Shown here piece by piece: positions 46,305 through 53,573 of a stretch of 64,000 bases of DNA. Position numbers and translations under genes: made by a program. Position 1 is the stretch's first letter. The number at the start of each line of letters is the position of its first letter. Below the pieces are notes generated by a model. The model searched no databases. It had not been told where the DNA came from and was given only the letters and a program-made list of their open reading frames with translations. Source of the stretch: an uncultured Opitutaceae bacterium (GTDB lineage: Bacteria > Verrucomicrobiota > Verrucomicrobiia > Opitutales > Opitutaceae); contig CALFNN010000059.1 of the NCBI GenBank assembly GCA_937902925.1, forward strand, positions 42,665-106,664, in the 5' to 3' direction.

Positions 46305-46994
46305 ATGGACGCTGCGCCGCCTCAACCAACCCGACCGCCGGCCCTGAATCGACGCCATGCCGTCACCCTGAAGATCCTGTTCATTGCCGCCTTGGTTCTC
46401 CTGCTCCAACTGCCCCTCGGGCTGGTCAATAACCTGCGCCAGGAGCGCAATAACAACCGCGAAGTCGCGAATGCCCGGAAGGTGGCGCCGTCGGATCGTT
46501 CTCCGAATCCAAGCTACTCGCCGGCGGTCGCCGCCGCGGAGGGTTACCGGATGGTGGAGCGCGCGCTCAAGCACAGCGTGCTGGTGCTGACGCTGGTGTT
46601 CGCCGCCTTCTTCCTGTTCGAGACGCTCGCCGGGTTGCGGCTGCACGCGGTGCATTACGGCTTGGTCGGCGCGGCGCTGTGCCTGTTCTACCTCGCCCTG
46701 CTGGCCCTGGGCGAAGTGCTGGCACCGGGCGCGGCCTACATCGGAGCGGCGGTGGCGTCTTCGCTCCTGGTGATACTCTACAGCATCTCGATTCTGCACA
46801 GTTACGCGCGCGCCTCGACCATCGCGGTGCTGCTCGCCGGCGAGCACAGTGTCCTCTATGTCGTTCTGCGGATGGAGGACTACGCGCTGCTGGCCGGCAC
46901 GGCGTCGCTCTTTGTCGTGCTGGCGGGCATCATGTTTTTCACGCGGAACGTGGACTGGTTCGCCCAGGAGAGTGGCCGGGAGGCGAGGGCATGA
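46305..46994 (+). CDS. creD: Short CreD-like inner-membrane protein
   Basis: A 229-residue relative of CreD. Residues 1-45 hold the N-terminal helix (LKILFIAALVLLLQLPLGLV) that begins normal CreD proteins. The C-terminal part from about 90 has the helices and motifs of the CreD membrane domain (HAVHYGLVGAALCLFYLALL, LRMEDYALLAGTASLFVVLA and GIMFFTRNVDWF). CreD proteins are usually about 450 residues, with a large periplasmic segment after the first helix; here only about 45 residues remain between them. The gene is intact, so it looks like an internal deletion that kept the frame. It is part of a creB-creC-creD unit. Confidence 0.82.
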   Translation: MDAAPPQPTRPPALNRRHAVTLKILFIAALVLLLQLPLGLVNNLRQERNNNREVANARKVAPSDRSPNPSYSPAVAAAEGYRMVERALKHSVLVLTLVFAAFFLFETLAGLRLHAVHYGLVGAALCLFYLALLALGEVLAPGAAYIGAAVASSLLVILYSISILHSYARASTIAVLLAGEHSVLYVVLRMEDYALLAGTASLFVVLAGIMFFTRNVDWFAQESGREARA

Positions 46995-47186
46995 ACCTGG
47001 CTGCCGACGGAATCTGGTTTCGGATTGAACCCGCCAGCCGGGCGACGCGCGGCGTGCCTTGCTCGTGGTGGCTGTGGTCCCGGCCAGGGAGATTCTCTCC
47101 GGCCCGGCTAACGGGTTAGAGTTGGGCGAACCCTGCGGGGTCGTGCCGCGTCGCTCTCGAAAAGCGCCGGCCGGCCCCGGCAGATT

Positions 47187-47285
47187 TCAGGCGTGCCGCA
47201 TCCGCTTCGTGAGCGACAGGCAATAGAACAACGGCAGCGAGCCGAACACTCCGAAGGAACAATCAACGAAACGCCACTGCGCCAC
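47187..47285 (-). CDS. Possible 32-residue ORF coupled to ruvB
   Basis: A GTG start shares one base with the ruvB stop (TAGTG). It opens a 32-codon frame: VAQWRFVDCSFGVFGSLPLF followed by YCLSLTKRMRHA. It is a single hydrophobic segment with a basic C-terminus, as in small membrane proteins. Coupling to ruvB and the pattern support it weakly; no homologue is known to me, and it could be a leftover of a longer protein. Confidence 0.3.
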   Translation of the reverse strand: MAQWRFVDCSFGVFGSLPLFYCLSLTKRMRHA

Positions 47286-48313
47286 TAAAGCAGGGACTGC
47301 TGCTCGCTGCCGGAAGGCTTGAGGCCGACGGCGGTGTAGCCCTTGGCGGTGAGGATGCGGCCCTGCGGGGTGCGCTGGAGATAACCTTCCTGAATCAGGA
47401 AGGGCTCATGGACTTCCTCCAGCGTTTCGGCTTCCTCGCCGACGGCGACGGCCACCGTGCCCAGACCGACGGGGCCGCCGCGATAGTTCTGGGCCATCAC
47501 GCGGAGCATGCGTTTGTCCATCTCGTCGAGGCCGGCGGCGTCGATCTCGAGCAGTTCGAGCGCGGCGGCGGCGACGGGCTGGGTGATTTTCCCCTTGGCG
47601 CGTTCCTGCGCGAAATCGCGGCAGAAGTTGATGAGGTTGTTGGCAACGCGCGGTGTGCCGCGGGCGCGGGTGGCGATTTCCTGCGCGCCGTCGTCGTCGA
47701 TCGCGACCTTCAGCAGCCCGCAACTGCGGCGGACGATGCCCTCGAGCGTCGGGTGGTCGTAGTAGTCGAGTCGCGTCTGGAGCGTGAAACGCGAGCGGAG
47801 CGGCGCGGTGAGCAGGCCGCTGCGCGTGGTGGCGCCGACGAGCGTGAACCGCGGGATCGAGAGGCGGACGCTGCGCGCGTTGGGCCCCTGGTCGATCATG
47901 ATGTCGAGCCGGAAGTCCTCCATCGCGGAATAAAGGTATTCCTCGACCGTCTTCGGGATGCGGTGGATTTCGTCGATGAAAAGGATGTCGCCCTCCTCGA
48001 GATTCGTGAGCAGGCCGGCGAGGTCGCCGGCTTTTTCGATGACCGGGCCGGAAGTGACGCGGACGGCCTTGCCAAGTTCGTTGCCGAGGATGAAGGCGAG
48101 GGTGGTCTTGCCGAGGCCGGGTGGACCGGAGAGCAGAATGTGGTTCAACGCCTCGCCGCGTTTTTTCGCCGCGCCGACCATGACCTGCAGACGCTCGACG
48201 GTCTTGAGCTGGCCGGTGAAGTCGGCGAACGACAGCGGGCGCAACGCGGCTTCCGCCGGCGAGACCGGCGCGGCGAGTGCGCTGGCGATGAAGCCGAGGC
48301 CCTTTTCGGCCAT
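47285..48313 (-). CDS. ruvB: Holliday junction branch migration ATPase RuvB
   Basis: Motor subunit of the RuvAB complex that moves Holliday junctions in recombination and repair; 342 residues, full length. Motifs are RPLSFADFTGQ, Walker A SGPPGLGKTT (62-71), Walker B in DILFIDEIHR, the RuvB signature DQGPNARSVRL, sensor 1 GATTRSGLL and an arginine finger in LTAPLRSRF. The winged-helix DNA-binding domain ends GYLQRTPQGRI. The ATG at 48313 lies only 4 nt after the hicB stop, so ruvB seems to be read from a promoter upstream of hicAB or murA. No ruvA or ruvC is seen nearby. Confidence 0.95.
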   Translation of the reverse strand: MAEKGLGFIASALAAPVSPAEAALRPLSFADFTGQLKTVERLQVMVGAAKKRGEALNHILLSGPPGLGKTTLAFILGNELGKAVRVTSGPVIEKAGDLAGLLTNLEEGDILFIDEIHRIPKTVEEYLYSAMEDFRLDIMIDQGPNARSVRLSIPRFTLVGATTRSGLLTAPLRSRFTLQTRLDYYDHPTLEGIVRRSCGLLKVAIDDDGAQEIATRARGTPRVANNLINFCRDFAQERAKGKITQPVAAAALELLEIDAAGLDEMDKRMLRVMAQNYRGGPVGLGTVAVAVGEEAETLEEVHEPFLIQEGYLQRTPQGRILTAKGYTAVGLKPSGSEQQSLL

Positions 48314-48317
48314 GAGG

Positions 48318-48527
48318 TCAGGCGAACGTCAGCCGTCCGCGCGGCTTGGGAACTTTTCGCCCAAGTGATTTGGCGGTCTCAATCCACTCGCGGATGACAA
48401 TTTGCGCGTTGCTGAGTGCTTCCGCTTGCGTCGCACCGTCCGCAGCGCAACCGGGCAGTTCTGGCACCTCGGCGATGAACGCGCCGTCGGACTCGCTCCA
48501 ATAGATGATAACCTCGTATTTAGGCAT
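48318..48527 (-). CDS. hicB: HicB-type antitoxin, short form
   Basis: A 69-residue HicB-like protein. The partial RNase-H-like fold is visible as YEVIIYWSESDGAFIAEVPE followed by LPGCAADGATQAEALSNAQ, the standard HicB core. It would bind and neutralise HicA. There is no C-terminal helix-turn-helix or ribbon-helix-helix, so this short form would not bind DNA by itself. The start overlaps the hicA end by 8 nt. The stop is 4 nt from ruvB. Confidence 0.88.
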   Translation of the reverse strand: MPKYEVIIYWSESDGAFIAEVPELPGCAADGATQAEALSNAQIVIREWIETAKSLGRKVPKPRGRLTFA

Positions 48528-48780
48528 TTTTCTCGAGTGACAGCTTATACTTTAGCACGACATCGCGCACTTGTCTGACTTGGTATGGTTTCGCCTGCGA
48601 GCCTTTTGGTTGGAGGTTTAGAATCTCCTCAATGCCGGATCGGTGGAAAATGTGATGGCTGCCTTTCGTGCGCCCGGCAAAACCGAGTTTATGGAGGAGG
48701 CGGAGGAGGTCGGCGAAGTCAATGTTGGCATCGGCTTGGCCGGAGAGGAGCCGATCGAGGGTTTTGCGTGGATTGCTCAT
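48520..48780 (-). CDS. hicA: HicA-type mRNA interferase toxin
   Basis: An 86-residue protein of the HicA family (double-stranded-RNA-binding-like fold, ribosome-independent mRNA cleavage). The catalytic His motif TKGSHHIF (Ser41, His42, His43) follows the helix LLRLLHKLGF; GSQAKPYQVRQVRDVV is the typical C-terminal helix. The first about 20 residues (KTLDRLLSGQADANI) are an extension often found in this subgroup. The ATG at 48780 is 26 nt from the murA stop; the longer frame upstream is a shadow of murA. The stretch is A/T-richer than murA and ruvB around it, which fits acquisition. Confidence 0.85.
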   Translation of the reverse strand: MSNPRKTLDRLLSGQADANIDFADLLRLLHKLGFAGRTKGSHHIFHRSGIEEILNLQPKGSQAKPYQVRQVRDVVLKYKLSLEKNA

Positions 48781-48806
48781 ATACCGGGCGGGATGTCCAC
48801 GCGGGG

Positions 48807-50096
48807 TCACTTCCACTCCACATCCGCGCCGAGGCTGCGGAGGTTTTCGACGAAGTTGGGATGGGCGCGGCGGATGATCTCGGCGTTCTTCACGACCGAC
48901 CGGCCGGGGATGCTGGCGGCGACCATGTAGAGCGCGACGGCGGCACGGATGATGTAAGGAGCGTCGACGACGGCGGGGCGGAGCGGCTTGTCGCCGAAGA
49001 CGATCACGCGGTGCGGGTCGCTCACGACGACGTGTGCGCCGAACTTCGCGAGCTCCGACATCCAGGTGAAGCCGCCCTCGTAGACCTTGTTCCAGAAATG
49101 AATCTGGCCCCGGGCGCGCACGCTGAGCGCGATCAGGCACGGCAGCAGGTCGACGGGAAAATACGGCCACGGCGCGGCCTCGATCTTGGGCAGCAGGTTG
49201 CTGGTGAACGGCGCCTCGATCACGAGCTGCTGGCCGCGGCGCACGAGCGCGGTGTCGCCGCGATGCTCGATCTTCACGCCGAGTTTCTCGAACGACCGGG
49301 TGATGAGGTCGAAATGATGCGGGAGCGAGTTTTTCACCCGCACTTCGCCGCCGGTGATCGCCCCGAGGGCCAGGAAGGTGACGACCTCGTGGTAATCGGT
49401 GTTGATCGCGAAATCGCCGCCGCGGAGTTTTGCGACACCCTCGACGGTGAGCTGGCTGGTGCCGAGACCGGAGATTTTCGCGCCCATCGCAACAAGCACG
49501 GCACACAGGTCCTGCACGTGCGGCTCGCTGGCGGCGTTGATGATGACGGAGGTGCCCGCGGCGAGCGCGGCGGCCATCACGAAATTTTCCGTCGCGGTGA
49601 CGGACATGTAGTCGGGCCAGTGGCGGGCGCCGCGGAATTTCCCCGGCAGCGCCAGCGTCAGCGCGCCGTTGTGGGAAATCCTCGCGCCGAGTTTTTCGAG
49701 AATCTCCAAGTGCGGGTCGAGTTCGCGGATGCCGAGCGAGCAGCCCTTGGCGTTCGTCGGCAGCTTGATTTTCTTCATCCGCCGGAGCAGCGGCGCGAAG
49801 AGCAACACGGACGAGCGCATGCCGGACGGGAGTTCGCCCTTCAGCCGCCGGGCGTCGAACCCGGAGTGGTCGATCCGCATCGTGCCGGCGGCCTGGTTCC
49901 ACTCGATGCGGGAGCCCTGTTCCACGAAAAACGTGGCCAGTTTCTCCACATCGGTGATCGCCGGGACGTTGCGGAGTTGCACCGGTTCGTCCGTCAACAG
50001 CGTCGCGCAGAGGATCGGAAGGACGGAGTTCTTGTTGCCCGACGGGGTGATGGTGCCGGAGAGCGGCTGGCCGCCGTTGACGACGAGATCGGACAT
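48807..50096 (-). CDS. murA: UDP-N-acetylglucosamine 1-carboxyvinyltransferase
   Basis: First committed enzyme of peptidoglycan synthesis, joining enolpyruvate from PEP to UDP-GlcNAc; 429 residues. It has the inverse alpha/beta-barrel pattern, with GNKNSVLPILCATLL and substrate Lys22 near the N-terminus. The catalytic-loop Cys119 (NAKGCSLGIRELDPHL) is present, so the protein should be fosfomycin-sensitive (known for Cys-type MurA). YEGGFTWMSEL and SIPGRSVVKNAEIIRRAHP end the second domain. The loop is KGCSLG rather than the classic GGCAIG, a divergent variant. It heads the run murA-hicA-hicB-ruvB. Confidence 0.9.
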   Translation of the reverse strand: MSDLVVNGGQPLSGTITPSGNKNSVLPILCATLLTDEPVQLRNVPAITDVEKLATFFVEQGSRIEWNQAAGTMRIDHSGFDARRLKGELPSGMRSSVLLFAPLLRRMKKIKLPTNAKGCSLGIRELDPHLEILEKLGARISHNGALTLALPGKFRGARHWPDYMSVTATENFVMAAALAAGTSVIINAASEPHVQDLCAVLVAMGAKISGLGTSQLTVEGVAKLRGGDFAINTDYHEVVTFLALGAITGGEVRVKNSLPHHFDLITRSFEKLGVKIEHRGDTALVRRGQQLVIEAPFTSNLLPKIEAAPWPYFPVDLLPCLIALSVRARGQIHFWNKVYEGGFTWMSELAKFGAHVVVSDPHRVIVFGDKPLRPAVVDAPYIIRAAVALYMVAASIPGRSVVKNAEIIRRAHPNFVENLRSLGADVEWK

Positions 50097-50151
50097 CGGA
50101 TCGAAAAAGTTAAGGGCTGAGAGTCGAGGGCTGGAGTGAGTCAGCGGGAAA

Positions 50152-50192
50152 CAGGGAAAAGAAAAAGGCGCCCGCGGTGTGCGGACGCCTTT
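50152..50192 (-). terminator. Rho-independent terminator after the RGG-protein gene
   Basis: On the minus strand a 12-bp stem (AAAGGCGTCCGC pairing with GCGGGCGCCTTT, one G-T pair) with loop ACACC is followed by a T-rich run. It lies about 50 bp beyond the RGG-protein stop and before murA, so it separates those two transcription units. Confidence 0.85.
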
Positions 50193-50243
50193 GAAATGCG
50201 CGCGGTGCGGTGCGCCTTGGCAAGGTTTAACGCGACGCTATTT

Positions 50244-51449
50244 TTAAATCGCACCGCCGCCCTGCTGGCCCTCGGGGCTGGGGCCGCGATCGCCACGATC
50301 GCCGCCTTCGCCGCGGAAACGTCCGCGACCGCCGCGACGCCGGCGACGTCCGCCGCCACCGCCGCCTTCACCGCGGGGTCCGCGATCGAAATCGCCGCCG
50401 CCCTGTTGGGGCTGATCGGCCTCGTCGCGCGGATCGCGCGGCTGGCTGTCGCGCGGGCCGCGATTGTCGCCGCGGAAACCGCCGCGGCCACGTCCGCGGC
50501 CGCCACGATGCCGGCGGCGTCCGCCGTATTCGCCGTCGCGCCGCGGTTCGCCGCCGGCGCTGCCGCCGGTTGCGGGAGTCGCGGGAGCGGGCGTGCCGCC
50601 GCCGAAAAGGCCCTTGAGCCAGCCGAGGAAGCCGCCGGATTTTTTCGGGGCTTCGGCCTCGGTGCGGGCGGGACGATCCTCCCGCTCGGGGCGCTCGTCG
50701 CGCGGTTGATAAGGCTGGTTGGTGCGCGGCTCGAACTTGCGCTCGTCGCGGCGCGGTTCGCGGGCCTCGAACGGCCGGGCTTCGTTGCCTTCGCGGCGAT
50801 TGCGCTCGGTGCGGAAGGTGGCGCGATCGTCGCGGCGTTGCGGCTGGGCGGCCGCTTCGCCGGGTGCGCTGGAGCCGGCCTCCCAGCTCAGGGCCGGGCG
50901 CTTGGCTTCCTGCGGCGGCAGGATTTTCAACTCCGGCTTCGGCGAGGAATCCACCGCCGGGGCGGCTTTCGGCACGGACGAAGCCGGCGGGTTGAAGGGG
51001 AACAGCTCCGGCGCGGCTTGCGGCGCGACGGGGGCGATCTCGCTCGTGGCGGCGACGGCCGGCGGGGTGACCGACGGGGCCGGCGCGCTGGCGGCGGGAG
51101 CGGGGATTGGGGCGGGAGCGGCCTGCGGAGCAGGCTCGTTGGCGGGGGGCGCGCTCACGGTGGTTTCACCGGTGAACGGATTCACATACTCGCTCTTGGA
51201 GGTGATGACCTCGAGGGAGCTGGGTTTGTAGTTGCCCGGGACGGCCGGAGCAGCGGTGGAGGCCGCGGGGTGGGCGGGGCGCTTGCCCCGGAGGAGGCCG
51301 GAGCCGCGGTTGGAGCCGAACGTGCCGAACGGCTGGGTGGCGGGGACGACGCTGGGCGTCGCGCCGGCATTCTCCACCGGCGCGGGGGCGCTGGCGGGCA
51401 AGTCGGCGGGGGCCGCGGACGGCGCGCCGGACTTTTCTGTTTCTGACAT
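50244..51449 (-). CDS. Low-complexity protein with C-terminal RGG/Arg-Gly repeats
   Basis: A 401-residue protein without a folded domain that I recognise. The ATG at 51449 is preceded by a purine-rich GGAAAGAA. Residues 1-200 are Ala/Pro-rich; 220-290 are rich in Arg, Glu and Asp. A short amphipathic segment (KKSGGFLGWLKGLFGGG, about residue 290) could touch membrane or protein. The C-terminal 100 residues are repeats of R and G (GGRRRHRGGRGRGRGGFRGD and later [16 protein letters not shown]). RGG regions bind RNA and can phase-separate (known for eukaryotic and some bacterial proteins). It is followed by a strong terminator. RNA binding is inferred. Confidence 0.75.
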   Translation of the reverse strand: MSETEKSGAPSAAPADLPASAPAPVENAGATPSVVPATQPFGTFGSNRGSGLLRGKRPAHPAASTAAPAVPGNYKPSSLEVITSKSEYVNPFTGETTVSAPPANEPAPQAAPAPIPAPAASAPAPSVTPPAVAATSEIAPVAPQAAPELFPFNPPASSVPKAAPAVDSSPKPELKILPPQEAKRPALSWEAGSSAPGEAAAQPQRRDDRATFRTERNRREGNEARPFEAREPRRDERKFEPRTNQPYQPRDERPEREDRPARTEAEAPKKSGGFLGWLKGLFGGGTPAPATPATGGSAGGEPRRDGEYGGRRRHRGGRGRGRGGFRGDNRGPRDSQPRDPRDEADQPQQGGGDFDRGPRGEGGGGGGRRRRRGGRGRFRGEGGDRGDRGPSPEGQQGGGAI

Positions 51450-51717
51450 GTGCTGTTGTTCTTTCCTAAGGCGCTCATTCCGACTGGAGGGCGGGAAGAG
51501 CGGCCGGTTTATGTGGGCACACAACGGAGCGCGGGAAACGCGCTCGACGGGTGCATGAAGAGCCTACTGTCGCCGAGGGCGGGGTGGGTGGCAAGTGGCA
51601 ACTTCGACCGGGGCGTTCGCCGCTGCGGGGATGCGGGCGGTGGGCCATGATCGCCTAAACCCATCTGCGCCAATCTCCACTTGCCACTCGGCACCCGCCG
51701 GGGCCAGCCTCGCCGGC

Positions 51718-52089
51718 ATGGACAAACTCGAGGAAATTTTCCGGATGCAGGACGCGTTGAACCAGCGCATCGGGGTCAACCTCCCGCCGCCGACCGACGA
51801 GGAAAAGACCAAGTGGGTGCTCAACTATACCCGCGCGATGCAGCAGGAAACCGCCGAGCTGATCGACTCCGTGCCGTGGAAATGGTGGGCGAAATACCAG
51901 AAGTTCGACGGGCAAAACGCGAAGGTGGAGGTTGTCGACCTGTTTCACTTTCTCGTGTCGCTGGCCCAGACGCTCGGCATGACGGCCGACGACGTTTATC
52001 AGGCCTACCTGAAAAAGAATGCGGTGAACCACCAGCGGCAGGACAGCGGCTACGTCAAGAAGGACGAGGCCGACTCGAAACACATCTGA
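51718..52089 (+). CDS. Dimeric dUTPase-like all-alpha NTP pyrophosphatase
   Basis: A 123-residue all-alpha protein of the dimeric dUTPase/MazG superfamily, hydrolysing dUTP to dUMP and pyrophosphate. The ATG at 51718 gives MDKLEEIFRMQDALNQRIG. Metal-binding acidic residues are in RAMQQETAELIDSVPWKWWA and NAKVEVVDLFHFLVSLAQT. The first helices contain the ...EEIFRMQDAL pattern typical of dimeric dUTPases. Single-gene unit: it is convergent with a thioesterase and about 270 bp from the RGG gene on the other side. Confidence 0.85.
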   Translation: MDKLEEIFRMQDALNQRIGVNLPPPTDEEKTKWVLNYTRAMQQETAELIDSVPWKWWAKYQKFDGQNAKVEVVDLFHFLVSLAQTLGMTADDVYQAYLKKNAVNHQRQDSGYVKKDEADSKHI

Positions 52090-52119
52090 CGGCGCGGTCG
52101 GGGCGGATGCCGGCGCAGA

Positions 52120-52581
52120 TCAGCGGGACACCACGAACGCCGCGTGCACATCGACGGCGGTTTCGCCGGCCTCGATCACGCGCGCGCGCAGCTTCAACTT
52201 GGCCTTGCCATAGCGGGAAAGCGCTTCCTTGAACTCGGCGATGGCCGCCTGCGCGGGGCGCTCGCAGATCGCGCGCAGGTCGCCGAGCACCGGGCGGCGG
52301 TAGGCGGCGCGGCTTTCCTTCACGACGATGCTCCACTGCGGCTTCTCGGCACCCTTTTCGTTCTTCATCAGCTCCCACACGACGCCGTAGCCGGCGAGGG
52401 TGGCGAGGGAAACGAGGCTGCCGCCGAACGCGGTGTTGAGCGAATTCTTGTTCTGCTCCTTGGGCGCGGTCAGCACGAGCGAGCGGTCGTCGCTCACCTC
52501 CACGCCGACGCCCATCGCCTTCGCGAGCGGGATCATCTCGTGGAGAAACAGTTCAAGTGCTGGCACCTTGACCGACTTCAT
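52120..52581 (-). CDS. Hotdog-fold thioesterase, YiiD C-terminal type
   Basis: A 153-residue stand-alone hotdog protein like the C-terminal domain of YiiD. It starts MKSVKVPALELFLHEMIPLA and has the core LNTAFGGSLVSLATLAGYGV, in which N, G and G form the hotdog helix; the strand VVKESRAAYRRPVLGDL follows. YiiD-type domains are putative acyl-CoA or acyl-ACP thioesterases; substrate unknown. The gene is divergent from the secreted-protein pair and convergent with the dUTPase gene (30 bp). Confidence 0.78.
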   Translation of the reverse strand: MKSVKVPALELFLHEMIPLAKAMGVGVEVSDDRSLVLTAPKEQNKNSLNTAFGGSLVSLATLAGYGVVWELMKNEKGAEKPQWSIVVKESRAAYRRPVLGDLRAICERPAQAAIAEFKEALSRYGKAKLKLRARVIEAGETAVDVHAAFVVSR

Positions 52582-52973
52582 TGCGCCCGGACGTTGGAGG
52601 GTTTTCCGGAGCGCGTCAAAGCCTCAACGGCCGAAGGGGTGTTTTTACTCCCGGCGGCCTGGCCCGGGGCTGGGGGACTGCAAACCGATCGCGCCGCCGG
52701 TTCGAGATCTCCGCGGCAATCCACCGGTTGCGCGAGCGCAACTTCCACCGGCCGTGCGACTAACCGTGGAAAATCATTCGGCGCCATGCCGCGGCCCGAA
52801 GCATCGGGCAGATTGCGCGGTCCTTCGCCCCGATCATTTTTCCGGCGGCGCCCTCTCCGCTCGCGCGACGATTTGTGCGGCGATCTCGTTGGAGGGCGCG
52901 AGTGCGGGACGTTTGTATCGCGGATCGCCGCTTCGGACTTGGAACGCCCGGGCATTCGGCTAATCACGTTTTC
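52582..52973. other. 392-bp divergent intergenic region without a gene
   Basis: No convincing gene is seen here; open frames on both strands are short shadows with no family motifs. It must hold the promoters of the thioesterase (minus) and the secreted-protein pair (plus). It contains a tRNA-Cys-like stretch (52653-52723) that fails base-pairing. Several short GC-rich inverted pairs occur, none followed by T-runs. Confidence 0.6.
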
Positions 52974-53573
52974 ATGCGCGACCTTTTTCCATGGAAGACT
53001 TGCTGGGTGAGCGTGCTGGCGTTTTGCGCGGTGTGCGGGGGGCGGGCGACGAGCGTGGTTCCGCCGACTTTCCCCGAGCTGGTCCGCGAAGCGCAGGTGA
53101 TCGTGCGGGCCCGGGTGACGGCGGTGCGCTGCGGGTGGGTCGAGTCGCCCCAAGGCCGCGCCATCAAGACTTTCGTGACGCTCACGGTTCAGAAACGCCT
53201 GAAAGGCGCGGCGCCCGCTGAATTGGTCCTGCAGTTTCTCGGCGGTGAGATCGATGGCCAGGGAATGCGCGTCGAGGGCATGCCGCGGTTTGTCGAGGGG
53301 CAGACCGATATCTTGTTCGTGGTGGGCAATGGCGTTCAGTTCTGCCCGCTCGTCGCCATGATGCATGGTCGCTATCGCGTGCTGACCGATGCGACGTCCG
53401 CCCGCGATTATGTCGCTCGCGACGACAACGTGCCGCTCGAAAGCGAACAGGACGTGCAACTGCCACAGGGCACCGGCGCAGTGTCCAGCCGGTTCAAGCC
53501 GGCCGCCGCGGCGCTGACGCCGGAGGCCTTCGAACAAAAGATCGCCGCGGAGGTCGGCCGTCGTGCGCCTTGA
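52974..53573 (+). CDS. Secreted protein of unknown function upstream of the metalloprotease
   Basis: A 199-residue exported protein. The ATG at 52974 precedes the signal peptide (WVSVLAFCAVCGGRATS). The mature part reads PPTFPELVREAQVIVRARVT followed by a beta-rich region with QFLGGEIDGQGMRVEGMPRF and DILFVVGNG, and ends in a charged helix (PEAFEQKIAAEV). The PTF-ELV-A-VIV-A-VT beginning occurs in small exported proteins of unknown role that often accompany matrixin-type proteases (recollection). Its 3' end overlaps the protease start by 11 nt. A propeptide-like or inhibitor role would be a guess. Confidence 0.75.
   Translation: MRDLFPWKTCWVSVLAFCAVCGGRATSVVPPTFPELVREAQVIVRARVTAVRCGWVESPQGRAIKTFVTLTVQKRLKGAAPAELVLQFLGGEIDGQGMRVEGMPRFVEGQTDILFVVGNGVQFCPLVAMMHGRYRVLTDATSARDYVARDDNVPLESEQDVQLPQGTGAVSSRFKPAAAALTPEAFEQKIAAEVGRRAP

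Noticed and set aside
46991..47119. 42-codon frame starting by ATGA overlap with the creD stop
   Set aside because: Stop-start overlap alone is weak evidence, the sequence is rich in Arg/Trp/Pro without a helix or motif, and it resembles neighbouring non-coding DNA.
52653..52723. tRNA-Cys-like stretch with CTGCAAA loop, GGTTCGA and a terminal CCA
   Set aside because: Stems do not pair: the anticodon arm 3' half (CCGAT) does not match GGGGA, the T-arm has two mismatches, and the acceptor ends are not complementary. Probably chance or a decayed relic; a covariance-model scan would decide.
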